Below, piece by piece: positions 26,653 through 39,016 of a stretch of 64,000 nucleotides of DNA. Positions within the stretch are counted from its first letter, which is position 1; every line of letters begins with the position of its first letter. Source of the DNA: Cranoglanis bouderius (lineage: Eukaryota > Chordata > Actinopteri > Siluriformes > Cranoglanididae). Under the pieces are notes generated by a model, which ran no database searches, was not told the DNA's origin, and was given only the letters and a program-made list of their open reading frames with translations. The stretch covers positions 15,101,020 to 15,165,019 of the forward strand of contig CM042553.1 of assembly GCA_023630585.1 (NCBI GenBank), read 5' to 3'. Made by a program: the position numbers and the translations under genes.

Positions 26653-29499
26653 CACTACTCACAACTCCTAATGTGTGTGCACTAACTTGGATGGGTTAAA
26701 TGCAGAGGACAAATTCAAAGTATGGGTTACCATACATTGGCCTTCACATGTCACTTTCAGTTTCACTTCACTTAATAATAAGAAGACACATAAAAACGTC
26801 AAAAATATTAACTTTTCTCTGTCTCTTTAAAGAAACAATAACTTTATTTTTTTTTTGGCTTTTATGGCTCTGCCAGCTGAAAAGGTTCCCGACCTCTTTA
26901 CATCCTAGTCCTGAAAACCCCATTAACACCTTTTGGTATTCCTCACTTAAACCCACGGGATGAAACACGAGTCAGTGGTGTCAGAGCAGCAATAACACAA
27001 AAATGCATAGTATATAGGGCTGGGCAGTATGACAGTGTAATAGTAATATTGTGATGAATTATGTCAGGATATTCTTTTTTCCAGATACTGTGCTTATCAC
27101 AATATATTTTTATAATTTTGGTTTCATAACAATTATAAATACTGAATAGAAACAACTTATTTGATGCTAAAATTTTGTACTGAATCTTTAAAAATGTAAA
27201 AATGTAATATTTAATTACATATTTTTCCATCGTTTCTATTTCTCATGTACAGTATCTCACAAAAGTGAGTGCACCCCTCACATTTTTGTAAATATTTTAT
27301 TATATCTTTTCATGGGATAACACTGAAGAAATGACACTTTGCATGTAAACAACTTTACATTGACACTTTTACAATGTAAAGTAGTGAGTGTACAGCTTGT
27401 ATAACAGTGTAAATTTGCTGTCCCTTCAAAATAACTCAACACACAGCCATTAATGTCTAAACTGCTGGCAACAAAAGTGAGTACACCCCTAAGTGAAAAT
27501 GTCCAAATTGGGCCCAAAGTGTCAATATTTTGTGTGGCCACCATTATTTTAGAGCACTGCCTTAACCCTGTTGGGCATGGAGTTCACCAGAGCTTCACAG
27601 GTTGCCACTGGAATCCTCTTCCACTCCTCCATGACGACATCACAGAGCTGGTGGATGTTAGAGACCTTGCGCTCCTCCACCTTCCATTTGAGGATGCCCC
27701 ACAGTTGCTCAATAGGGTTTAGGTCTGGAGACATGCTTGGCCAGTCCATCACCTTTACCCTCAGCTTCTTTAGCAAGGCAGTGGTCGTCTTGGAGGTGTG
27801 TTTGGGGTCGTTATCATGTTGGAATACTGCCCTGTGGCCCAGTTTCTGAAGGGAGGGGATCATGCTCTGCTTCAGTATGTCACAGTACATGTTGGCATTA
27901 GCTCCCCAGCGCCGGCAGCACTCATGCAGCCCCAGACCATGACACTCCTACCACCATGCTTGACTGTAGGCAAGACACACTTGTCTTTGTACTCCTCACC
28001 TGGTTGCCGCCACACATGCTTGACACCATCTGAACCAAATAAGTTTATCTTGGTCTCATCACACCACAGGACATGGTTCCGGTAATCCATGTCCTTAGTC
28101 TGCTTGTCTTCAGCAAACTGTTTGCGGGCTTTCTTGTGCATCATCTTTAGAAGCAGCTTCCTTGTGGGACGACAGCCATGCAGACCAATTTGATGCAGTG
28201 TGTGGCGTATGGTCTGAGCACTGATAGGCTGTTCCCCCACCCCTTCAACCTCTGCAGCAATGCTGGCAGCACTCATACGTCTATTCTGCAAAGCCAACCT
28301 CTGGATATGATGCTGAGCACGTGCACTCAACTTCTTTGGTCGACCATGGCGAGGCATGTTCTGAGTGGAACCTGTGCTGTTAAACCGCTGTATGGTCTTG
28401 GCCACCGTGCTGCAGCTCAGTTTCAGGGTGTTGGCAATCTTCTTATAGCCTAGGCCATCTTTATGTAGAGCAACAATTCTTTTTTTCAGATCCTCAGAGA
28501 GTTCTTTGCCATGAGGTGCCATGTTGAACTTCCAGTGACCAGTATGAGAGAGTGTGAGAGCGATAACACCAAATTTAACACACCTGCTCCCCATTCACAC
28601 CTGAGACCTTGTAACACTAACAAGTCACATGACACCGGGGAGGAAAAATGGCTAATTGGGCCCAATTTGGACATTTTCACTTAGGGATGTACTCACTTTT
28701 GTTGCCAGCGGTTTAGACATTAATGGCTGTGTGTTGAATTATTTTGAGGGGACAGCAAACTTACACTGTTATACAAGCTGTACACTCACTACTTTACATT
28801 GTAGCAAAGTGTCATTTCATCAGTGTTGTCCCATGAAAAGATATAATAAAATATTTACAAAAATGTGAGGGGTGTACTCACTTTTGTGAGATACTGTACA
28901 TTTAAACAGCAACATTGTTTTCTGGAAAGCTTGTTAATTCTCTTCAAACATTGTGTTGTGAAATATTTGTCATACTGGCCATTCCTACTTCCCAGAGCTG
29001 CAATGAAGGAACTGCATCATTACATTATTTCACCTACTTTCTCCATCTCCCCTATCATTTCTGCAGGAATGGCACAGGTGTCTTCATCTCTGATGTGGTT
29101 AAAGGTGGTGCAGCTGATGTGGATGGCAGGCTCATGCAGGGAGACCAGATCCTGTCTGTGGATGGAGAGGACATGAGACGAGCTTCTCAGGAGACAGTTG
29201 CTGCTGTCCTTAAGGTAAGCACAGCCTAAAGTCTTAAGCCCTGCTTACAACACGACCAGTGATAACGTACCACAGCCCAGATAGGATTAGAGGAGATTTA
29301 GTCAAAGCTGGCTACAAGGCAGTTGCTTAAACAGCCACAAGGTGTCGCCATCGATGTGTGTATAGTGAGGATTGTCCCATTTTGGTGTCACTGATTAGAC
29401 TTGATTAGATTAGATTAAACTTTATTGGCATTGTGCAGAATACAAGTACAGAGCCAATTAAATGTAGTTAGCATCTAACCAGAAGTGCAAATAGCAACA

Positions 29500-29591
<92 letters not shown>

Positions 29592-32482
29592 TAGATAGAT
29601 AGATAGATAGATAGTGAAATTCATATGAAGCATGTGGATATCAAATCAGTAAATACAGTACAGAATGTTCATTATAGAGTATTATTATTTTATTAATGAA
29701 TTATTGATATTTATATTAATGTACTTCTAATATGATTTTCTCCGTTGATGGAGCAGACGTGTGTTCTTGCTAGAGGTGGTGTTTTCCAGTATTTTGAATT
29801 CCATACTTGTTACTTGACTTTGGCTCAACTGGAGTTCAGCTCACTCATAATTAGAGTTCCACTTGGCATCCACACACTACCTGTAAATGTGCAGTCGATA
29901 CAAGCTGGAGATATATCTGGGATAGAGTGGGAGATATTAAATTACATATGCTGTGTGTGTGTGTGTGTGAGAAATAGAGAGGAAGAATGAAACAGAGTGA
30001 CAGACCTACCCTGCTGTAGCACTTCCAGGACTGCATGTCCTGACCACTGATCTAATTCACAGTTTTCATAACTTGTGACATGGATTTGCTTTTTTTTTAA
30101 TATAAATATTGCATGCTGTGATGTGTAAACAGGTTACAGAAGTGTTTTTTTAATACTGCTGTTAACACAGTGGTTAATGGGCTTTGGCCTTAACTTGAAT
30201 GTGACTGTGAGTACAGCATTGCAGCATTTCTCACATACTTATGAGCATATCTTTTGCGCATCTGGAGGAAGTACTGTCTTCTCCACTGGGGTGCAGGACA
30301 GAGCTACAACACATTTCTGAATGGCAGATTTCCATGTCAATTTGCAAATTGTTAGTGAGAGGAGTGACATACAGGTACAGTTAGATTAGCTTCAAAACCT
30401 ACCACCATATAATATGCAAGGAATAAATCATGGCCGGGTGTGCTTTTAAAAGCGATAGAGCTGTTACTATAGAAACTATAACCTGTCATTTGAATTACAG
30501 CCGGCACTACGGTCAGAGCTGCTGTTATAGAAAATTAATCAACACCTTCTATTCAGATTTGAGAATTCAGTATAGCTGTGGTAAAAGACCTTAAAAATAA
30601 AAGTAGCTAATATGTTGTGAACTAGAAGAACATGTGTTGAGTTGAGCTTGCACATAAGAGGTTAGTTAAATGTTTTGTAGGGAAAATCATGTCAAAAATG
30701 CACTTGAAATGAATAATATAATTACAGATAATTTAGAGTAGGACAAAAACAGCTGTGTGACACAACTACTAATAGCATTGCATCACATTAAGGTGTTGTA
30801 ACGAAATTACAAAAGGGGCATTATTAGCATTATTCTTTTCCACCAGAATAATGAAATGGATCAACTTTAAACATGAAAAACGAAACAGAAGCGCACGCTT
30901 GGATTCAAAGCACCTTTTTAAAGGAGACGAGTTTTAAAGCGTGCCCGCGTTATCTACCAGAATGTGTAGTAACTCGGATGAATCTGCAACGTTTAAAATA
31001 ATGTTCTCCACCAGTTACAATTCATGTAACAAATTAAAAGATGTTTAACACGTTTAAATGTATTCTCCAATTTATGTAAGGAATTAGCTCGACTGGCGTG
31101 AAATATATCTATATATCTAATCAACGCGTGTTGTGACCAGTTATAAATATACATCAGCCATGAAAGGGAATTTATATAGGTGCACATATACATATAGATA
31201 ATTAACTACAACGGATTATAATTAATTATGACTATGTATGTGGCCTAGATCAGCTTTATGAACTCTCAAGAGTGAGTTTATCCTTCTGGCCAGGAAGAAT
31301 TAACTCACGAAGTTTATTATTAAAGATTTAATGGCTTTTTAATTAAAGTGTTTAATGGACTCATCCCGTCAACAAAACAGAGAAAATCAAGCATGGGATA
31401 AGAGATTTTAATAGCTATATGTGACTATGGATATACACGACTAACTCTAAGCAGAACATACATATATACACATCTATATACAGGGAGAGAAAAGGGATGG
31501 AGAGAAAGTAATGAAAGAAAGGGAAGCAGACAAAAACACAACTATTTAGCCTTTTTCAGAACCAGCACGAACTTAATTCTCCTGTAACACAGGGGTCCAA
31601 TCTTAAACGCAGATATAGATCATTAACTATACTTGCATAGCCTCAAGGTTGAGAGTTTGTGCGAGGTCGTGTAGAGTTCGCTGGTTCGTTGTTGTTTGAA
31701 AAGGCGTGAGCCCGGAGGTAGTTGCATCTTGTGTCCGGAGAGAGAGAGATCCTGGCTTCCTCTTCCCGGGGCACGTGGCCCCGGGGGAGAGAGAAACCGG
31801 AAGAAGTGAAGTCCAACTTTAACTGTAACTCTCTTCTCTATCTGAGTTGAAGTGAGCGTGGTGTTGTTTTAAAAACAACACCAACGCACACGCCTCTTTG
31901 GGCTATGGGCCAATCAGGAAGTTGGGTTTGCATGTCCGGATGACTCTCTTTGTCTGGTCTCGGACCCTAATTTAAATGTCGAGGGAGGAGCCGGTCTATA
32001 CCGTGTTATAAATTAAATTAAAGGAAAAACATGAAATGATGTATCCCATTGCAATATGATATGCATAATCAATCTGGGTATCTCGAGACGATTAACTACA
32101 TACCAAATTCGATGGATTTGAGTCCCAGAGAGACTTTTTGCATCCTAAAGGTGCATCTGGTCAAAGGAGGCCTCTCGGGGTTACTCTGGGTCGCCTACGT
32201 GGTGAAACTTTCTATGTTTAGTTTGGGTTAATTTAGAAATCAGTTTGAGCATAGTCATACGCTACAGTGTACTGCCCTCACTAGTCATGTTTATATTTTG
32301 TAGAGTTAATTTCTGATGATGTGCACGAACAACACACTGGATGAGCATGAAGTACGCAGAGCAGGCACCTTATGTATGCATAATTAAAATCAAGTATAAC
32401 ACCAATCTTTGACTGGACTTTGACTAGACAGCTGCTGACTTCAGACACAATGGCACTGACTACAACAGTGCCATGCATACAG

Positions 32483-32526
<44 letters not shown>

Positions 32527-35500
32527 ATTAATGCATGTGAGTGCATCAGTCACATACCATGCACTATGCCCTGATGCAGTGTGCCAGGGGAATGGTGCAG
32601 CTAGAGTTGGGCCGGCTGAAGGCTGCCTCTTGGATCTCCTCCAGACGCACCTCCCAGGGAAGCCAGGTGTGTAAATCAGGGGTGGGATTACTGCACTCTC
32701 CTGACTCTGCATGCCCCATGTTTGACACACTCCAAACTCTAACCACTAACGCCAAACCAAGCTGTGGCATTGACCACCATTTGGACCCTGCATAATCCAG
32801 CATGGGACTGTTTTCTGGTACTGAATGTACAGCACTCATCCCTGTTATACAGCAGTGTCTGCTCATGCATGCACTAACTTGTCCTGGCTTTGTATTCTGT
32901 TGTCTGTAAGAATAGGGCCATTCACTTGCATGAGTAACTATGGTACTTGTGTAAATGTGATGTGCGTGTGTGTGCATATGTGTAGTGAGTCTGTTTATGT
33001 ATAATGTTTTACTTTTGCTAAGCTTCATGCTCATTCCCTGTCTCTTCTGTTTCCAGAATCATGCATGTAATATGACCAATAGCAACGCTGTGGCCCCCAT
33101 GGCTCCTCCCACTGCCCCACAACCCAGCCAGTTACCCAGCAGCACAAAGAGAACTGGAAACGAGGCCAACACCAAGAACTCTGGTACCTGTCTACACTGT
33201 GTAAACTGGATACCAGCCACTTATAGGAACGCCTGTACACTTGCACATCCATGCAGTTATCCTATCAGCCAGGCATGTGGCATCAGTGCAACGCATGAAT
33301 TCATGCAGATACAGGCCAAGTGCTTCAGTTAATGTTCAAGTGAATGGTGGGTCTGTTGGTTCTCTCCTTGTTGATGAGAGAGGTCAGAGGAGAATAGCCA
33401 AAACTGGTTTGTGCTGATTGAAAGCCTACAGTAACTCAAGTAACCACTCTTTACAATCTTGGTGAGCAGAAAAGCATCTCGGAATGCACAACACGTCGAA
33501 CCTTGAGACAGATGGGTACAACAGCAGAAGACCACATCAGGTCCCTCTCAGTGTGGTTTTCTGCTGTTGTAGCCCACCTGTTTCAAGGTTTGATGTGTTC
33601 TGAGATGCTTTTCTGCCCATTACGGTTATAAAGAGTGGTTATCTGAGTTACAACCTCCCTGTAATTTCAAACGTGCCTGACCATTCTCCTCAGAACTGCC
33701 ACTCATTGGATGTTTTTGGTTTTTGAACCATTTTGTTGACCTGTATCTACATGATTTTATGCATTGTACTGATGCCACATAATTGGCTGATTGGATAATT
33801 ACTTAAAAGAGCAGTGGTACAGGTGTTAGTGTTAAAGTGGCGGGTGATTGTGCGTGCACTAAACTATCTACACTACAGTATTTCAGTTAACCAATATGTG
33901 TTATGGTCTGAGAAAGCCTGTCACACATCATTGTGGCTAAATTCTGGCAAACAGCCAAACATGAGGGAAAATCGGGTTTTGACCTCAGTTACATTTTTCT
34001 GTATATAACGAACTTTGACATGCCACCCTTAGTAAACACAAATATACAGTATTTCCCCTGAATGATGTAGAAACATGTATTAACCCTTTAAAATTATTTC
34101 AGCAGTTGATCATCATTTGGTAGATGAGGATCTGGTTTAACAAATACGGCTATACAAACAGACAGTCTGTAAATGATCTAAATACCAGCTGTCAAATTAT
34201 CAATGATGCACAAACACCGTCGCTGACACTGTAGGGATGGCAGCAGACAAAGCTGTAATGTTTGGATGCTAATCATAAAAAGAGAAATTCAGCCAACAGA
34301 ACAAAACTTACTGAATGAATCAGCAGTTATTCCAACAGTGATGTAACGGTGAGTAGAGATCAGTCGAGTGAAGAGACGAGGATGAGGCTTGTCATGACTG
34401 AGACGTGGGAGACTGATGCGAATGATGCTTGCAATCCAAATGATTACTTGTTTCCCATTGTAACCTTGTGTATAATCTTTGATAAATTGAGTGGTCATAT
34501 TTATTATTTTATATTTTATTTATTACATGTTAAATGAAATGCAAATTAAATCAGTGCAAAGCAGGTGCTTTATCATTGTGGTAGCGTCTTTCAGTGCAGT
34601 CAGAATTTGTAAATGCAGTTCTCTCCCATTTTACTTTTAGAGGTAACTTGAATGTAATGTGCTTAACTTTACTAGTGGTTGAGATGTATGCAAACTAGAA
34701 AGTGTAAAAATTTCACCATGTGAAGGGGTTTCCCAGGCCACCACACATTTAATACAAGACAGTAGCGTCCTGGTAGTTTTGAAATGATTATTGGTTTATT
34801 GTAAGTGTTACTGTAAAGGGTTCCGATGGTTTGTACAACCAGTGACTCATTCTAGACTTACTTGTTTGTCTTCTACTGGGTTTCTGGTGGTTTTTAATCA
34901 TCTTATGATGATTAAGCAGACCCATAAGACTGCTGTGATATTCACATTTCTTGCACTGCAGATGCCCAGTCAGGAAACCAGAAAGCACTGAATAAATACT
35001 ATAGTATTCATTGTCATCTGTCAAATGTTTTCTTAAGATACAGTTGTCTCATTTTACTTAGCACATAGAAGATATTAACTCATAAGTTATACAGATTTGT
35101 ACTGAGTTTATTTTGTGTGGTTTTTTTTGTGTCATTTCAGTAGTTGAAACAGGCCTACGCACAGTGGAAATCACTCGTGTAAGAACCCAACCATTCCTTC
35201 TAAAGCTACACCAACTGAGTGATTTTGAAAGCTTCTCCTGTGAGTGAGGCTTCATGACGTGTGTGTGTGTGTGTGGGTATGTTTCCCCACAGGGCCCGAC
35301 TGATGCGTTGGGGATCAGTATAGCTGGCGGAAAGGGCAGTCCACTGGGTGACATCCCCATATTCATCGCCATGATCCAGGCTAACGGTGTAGCTGCCAGG
35401 ACCCACCGCCTCAAGGTTACAACACACAAACACCCCTCCCGCTCACCTTTCACCTCTGTCCTTTTAGCTCTCTTTCTCTGTGTACAGACGGAAGAAGTGT

Positions 35501-37873
35501 TATTGATTTAGCTTTGTGTAGCGGAAAAGGTGAACCCCACTGCTCTGAATAGCATTGGACGGGAATTGATGAATCAAATGCATGGGTTTGTGTTCCTTAT
35601 AATTATATATTTTTTGTGTGTTTTCTGTCTCTGTGTGTAGGTGGGCGACCGTATTGTGAGCATTAACTCTCATTCTCTGGAGGGTCTGACTCACGGGGAG
35701 GTGGTCACCATGCTGAAAAACGCCTACGGCAACATTGCCTTACAGGTATATGCCTGATCCCTGAAGTTCACGCTTGTAGGATGTTACCTGTATGTGAGAG
35801 ATGGCAAATTTACATTAGCTATAAAAGAAAGCTCACCTGAGAGGTAAAGAAAAAAAACAATTTGTGATTAGTAGGATTTATTTATAATCCGTTGTCACCA
35901 AGATGAGGATGGGTTCCCTTTTGTGTCTGGTTTCCTCTCAAGGTTTCTTCCTCATATCGTCTCAGGGGTTTTTTCCTTGCCACCGTCACCTCTGGCTTGC
36001 TCATTAGGGATAAATTAATGAACTGAATTGCATTGAATTGAATTGAATTGAATTGAATTAGTCTGTTCTTCATTAGGTTGCATTTTAGATATCTGTACAA
36101 AAAAAACCTAACATTATTAGTAATTAATATAGTAAACCTATTAGTACAGCACATATTTTTTGAGAGTATTTGCAACTGAGGCTATGCATGTTTTATTGAT
36201 GAATGTAAGGCATAAAACTAGTTGCAAAAGTTTTCATGTGCACAACATGGTGAATGACTGCCACACAGTGCCAAATTGCCATCACAGCAGTCACAATTAC
36301 ACACCAGTGCAGATCTGTCAAGCGTAAATTAGTGTACCTCTTCCACACATTAAAACAGAGTGGCTGTAAATCTCAAATGGAGATGAAGAGTTGGTGAGGA
36401 AATAATTGGTTCGGAGTGATTTATATGGGCCGTTTACTAGAACATTAAGAACATTAACTGTTTTTACACTGCTGCTAGATTGGTTTGTGGCACAGCACAT
36501 TTTATTTGTTTTTGGTGTGCATTTCTTTCTCTTTTTGATTTATTACAGTTTACTTGTCTTCTTTGGACACCCCTGTTTTCAAAGATCAAAATACATTGAT
36601 ATAAGGTTTCGTGTTTGGCATCCACATCAAATTATTTACTATTAACAAATGATTTAAAGTGCCCCCCCCCCCCCCATTTTTTTCTGGAACCAAAAACAAA
36701 AGCTCCACAAGCTTATAAGAAAAATACACAGAATAATGTGAAGTAGAGACTGGGGCTGATTTCTTACTCGACCAGACTGTAGATACACACAGCCATGTCA
36801 AGAGATCACACTTGGGGAACTGTTCCCTAGATTTTGTGTGCATTAGGGCTAATTTATTTAAACCTGCATCACTGGCATTTCCATCCAACACGTCATCAGC
36901 CGTGATTGAGAAGGTGCACATGAAATGGACTAGTGGGTGAGTAAACATTAATAATGTAGATTACTTTCTAGATCAATGATTTTTCGAAATGCCTTTGGAA
37001 AAACTATAAATACATAGACTAAGCAAACATTGTCCAGTACAAATCACACAAAGGTACAAAAAATGGTGCTGTTTGTCTGTCTTTCAGTGAATGTGCTCGT
37101 GTGTAAGCATAATAGTTTTATGTCTATGCTCAAGCCCCATGCTGAAAAGCTCAACTACAATGGCTTCATAATAGTATCCGGAGTTACTGATGGGTAGTAG
37201 GATTTTTTTAGCTCTCTTATTCAATATCGTGACCAGCTATAGTCTCTGCTAAGAGCACTACAGTACTTCAAAATAGTCTTTCAGATGTTATTGTTAAATT
37301 GCATTTTCATAAACGTTGTGTACACCATGTATACTGTAACATTCACCAATTATTATGATGTGAAATATTGTCTTTTTCACTCAGTATGAACAGTGTGTTT
37401 GTGTGATGGGATTTGAGGAAGGAGCATTTTAAAGGATGTGTTCTCCATGTACTGCAGCATGACTGTAGAGCGCTGTGGCTCGAACCCAAATCTCTGAATT
37501 TCCTTTATGCTCTTTGCATTGAAATGATTCTTTAGCCTGATTGCTCATGCATAATGCTGCTTTCACATTTGATGTAGCATTTAACTCAAGTCTACTTTTT
37601 TTGTATCTAGTCATGCTGTTTTTCAGTCTACTGTAAATTTTGTGTCCGTTCTATCACCCACCTGTATATCCTGAAGCTTTTTCTGTCTGTGTGTTTGAGG
37701 AACTGCTTGGTCTATTCATGCATGATTGTATTAAAAATTGTGAATGATCGAGAAAGTGTGTATAGGTACATGCATGTGGGAAAGAGAGAGGTTGTGTATG
37801 TGATTGTGTAGGTGAATGTATAGAATTGGGGTTGTGTGCTGATCGCTGACTGTATGTGTGTGCTATACAGTAT

Positions 37874-37918
<45 letters not shown>

Positions 37919-38972
37919 ATTTATTGTAGTGTGTGAGTGGTTGGTGCTGTGTCACTGTGCTGTTATCAGCTCTCAGCAGCTGTGCGGCAGTTGAGCACGG
38001 GTTGCCAGATAATCCCGAGCCTTTATGCAAATGCACCGTTATCTGCCGCGCTCCAGGAGGAATGCAGCGAGCTTTCAAACAGGGGGAGCCCTGCCTGCAT
38101 GCTGCTGATTACACCAGCTAGGAGACCAATTACTGTTTACCCCTCTCTCTCCCCCTCTCTCTCCTTCTCTCCCTCTCTCACTTTTTACCACGTCCATTCC
38201 TGCTCATTTACGTGCATGTCCTCTCATCTCTTTCTCTCAATAGCAGGTACATGTGGAATTAGCCCAGTTTTCCCCATGTGTCAAATGCCACATGACATCT
38301 CAATATTTACTGTGATTATTTGATTATTTTTTACATTGTTTTGGCCCCTAGAGGTATGCAGACAGTGTAGTAACTAGATATGATTTCTCTGGATGTTCTT
38401 TTAAAAATGTCCACAATTACTGTTCTCTCTCTCTCTCTCTCTCTCTCTCTGTGAGATAAGTGAATGTGATGGCAAGGGAATGTTTCCGCACTTTTCTCAC
38501 AAACTGGCCAAGTCATTCTTTAATTAGCTTTTGTTTGTTGTTGTGTGTGTTAGTTTTAATTGCCTCGTCGTTAATTAAATATGGAAATGAGGGGTTTTCG
38601 GAGTGCTGCCGCTGTCATTGCAGTCATCGGGTTTAATTGATGTGCGGGCAAAATACAGAAATGAAATGCCGCAAAAAGGGGAAAAAATCCTTTATTAAAG
38701 CAGGAGAATGGAGATGGGGGGCTGATGAGTAGTAGGAAGTGTTTGTCGGAGGATCGATGTCTTTGAAGCAGCGCCTGTCTGTAGAACAATCGTATGCGTG
38801 GCACCCAGGACAGGAGGGATTAAAGGGGTGCATTTCAATGCCCAACACACACATCACATTAACAAATGCACGTTATCACAGGCATGCAGTCATCTTTATG
38901 GAACACATGCCTTCAGACTCACTGATATGAGTTTTGATGCCAGAGCAGCTTGTGCTGTATTTTAGCAGGATA

Positions 38973-39016
<44 letters not shown>

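Noticed and set aside
27549..28594. Host gene candidate with DNA-binding and catalytic motifs
   Set aside because: It is bounded by Tc1 inverted repeats and TA duplications, so it is a transposase.
37937..38323. 128-codon plus-strand frame in the patj intron
   Set aside because: Low-complexity Ser/Pro/Leu translation of CT-rich sequence, no splice-site support, no family resemblance.
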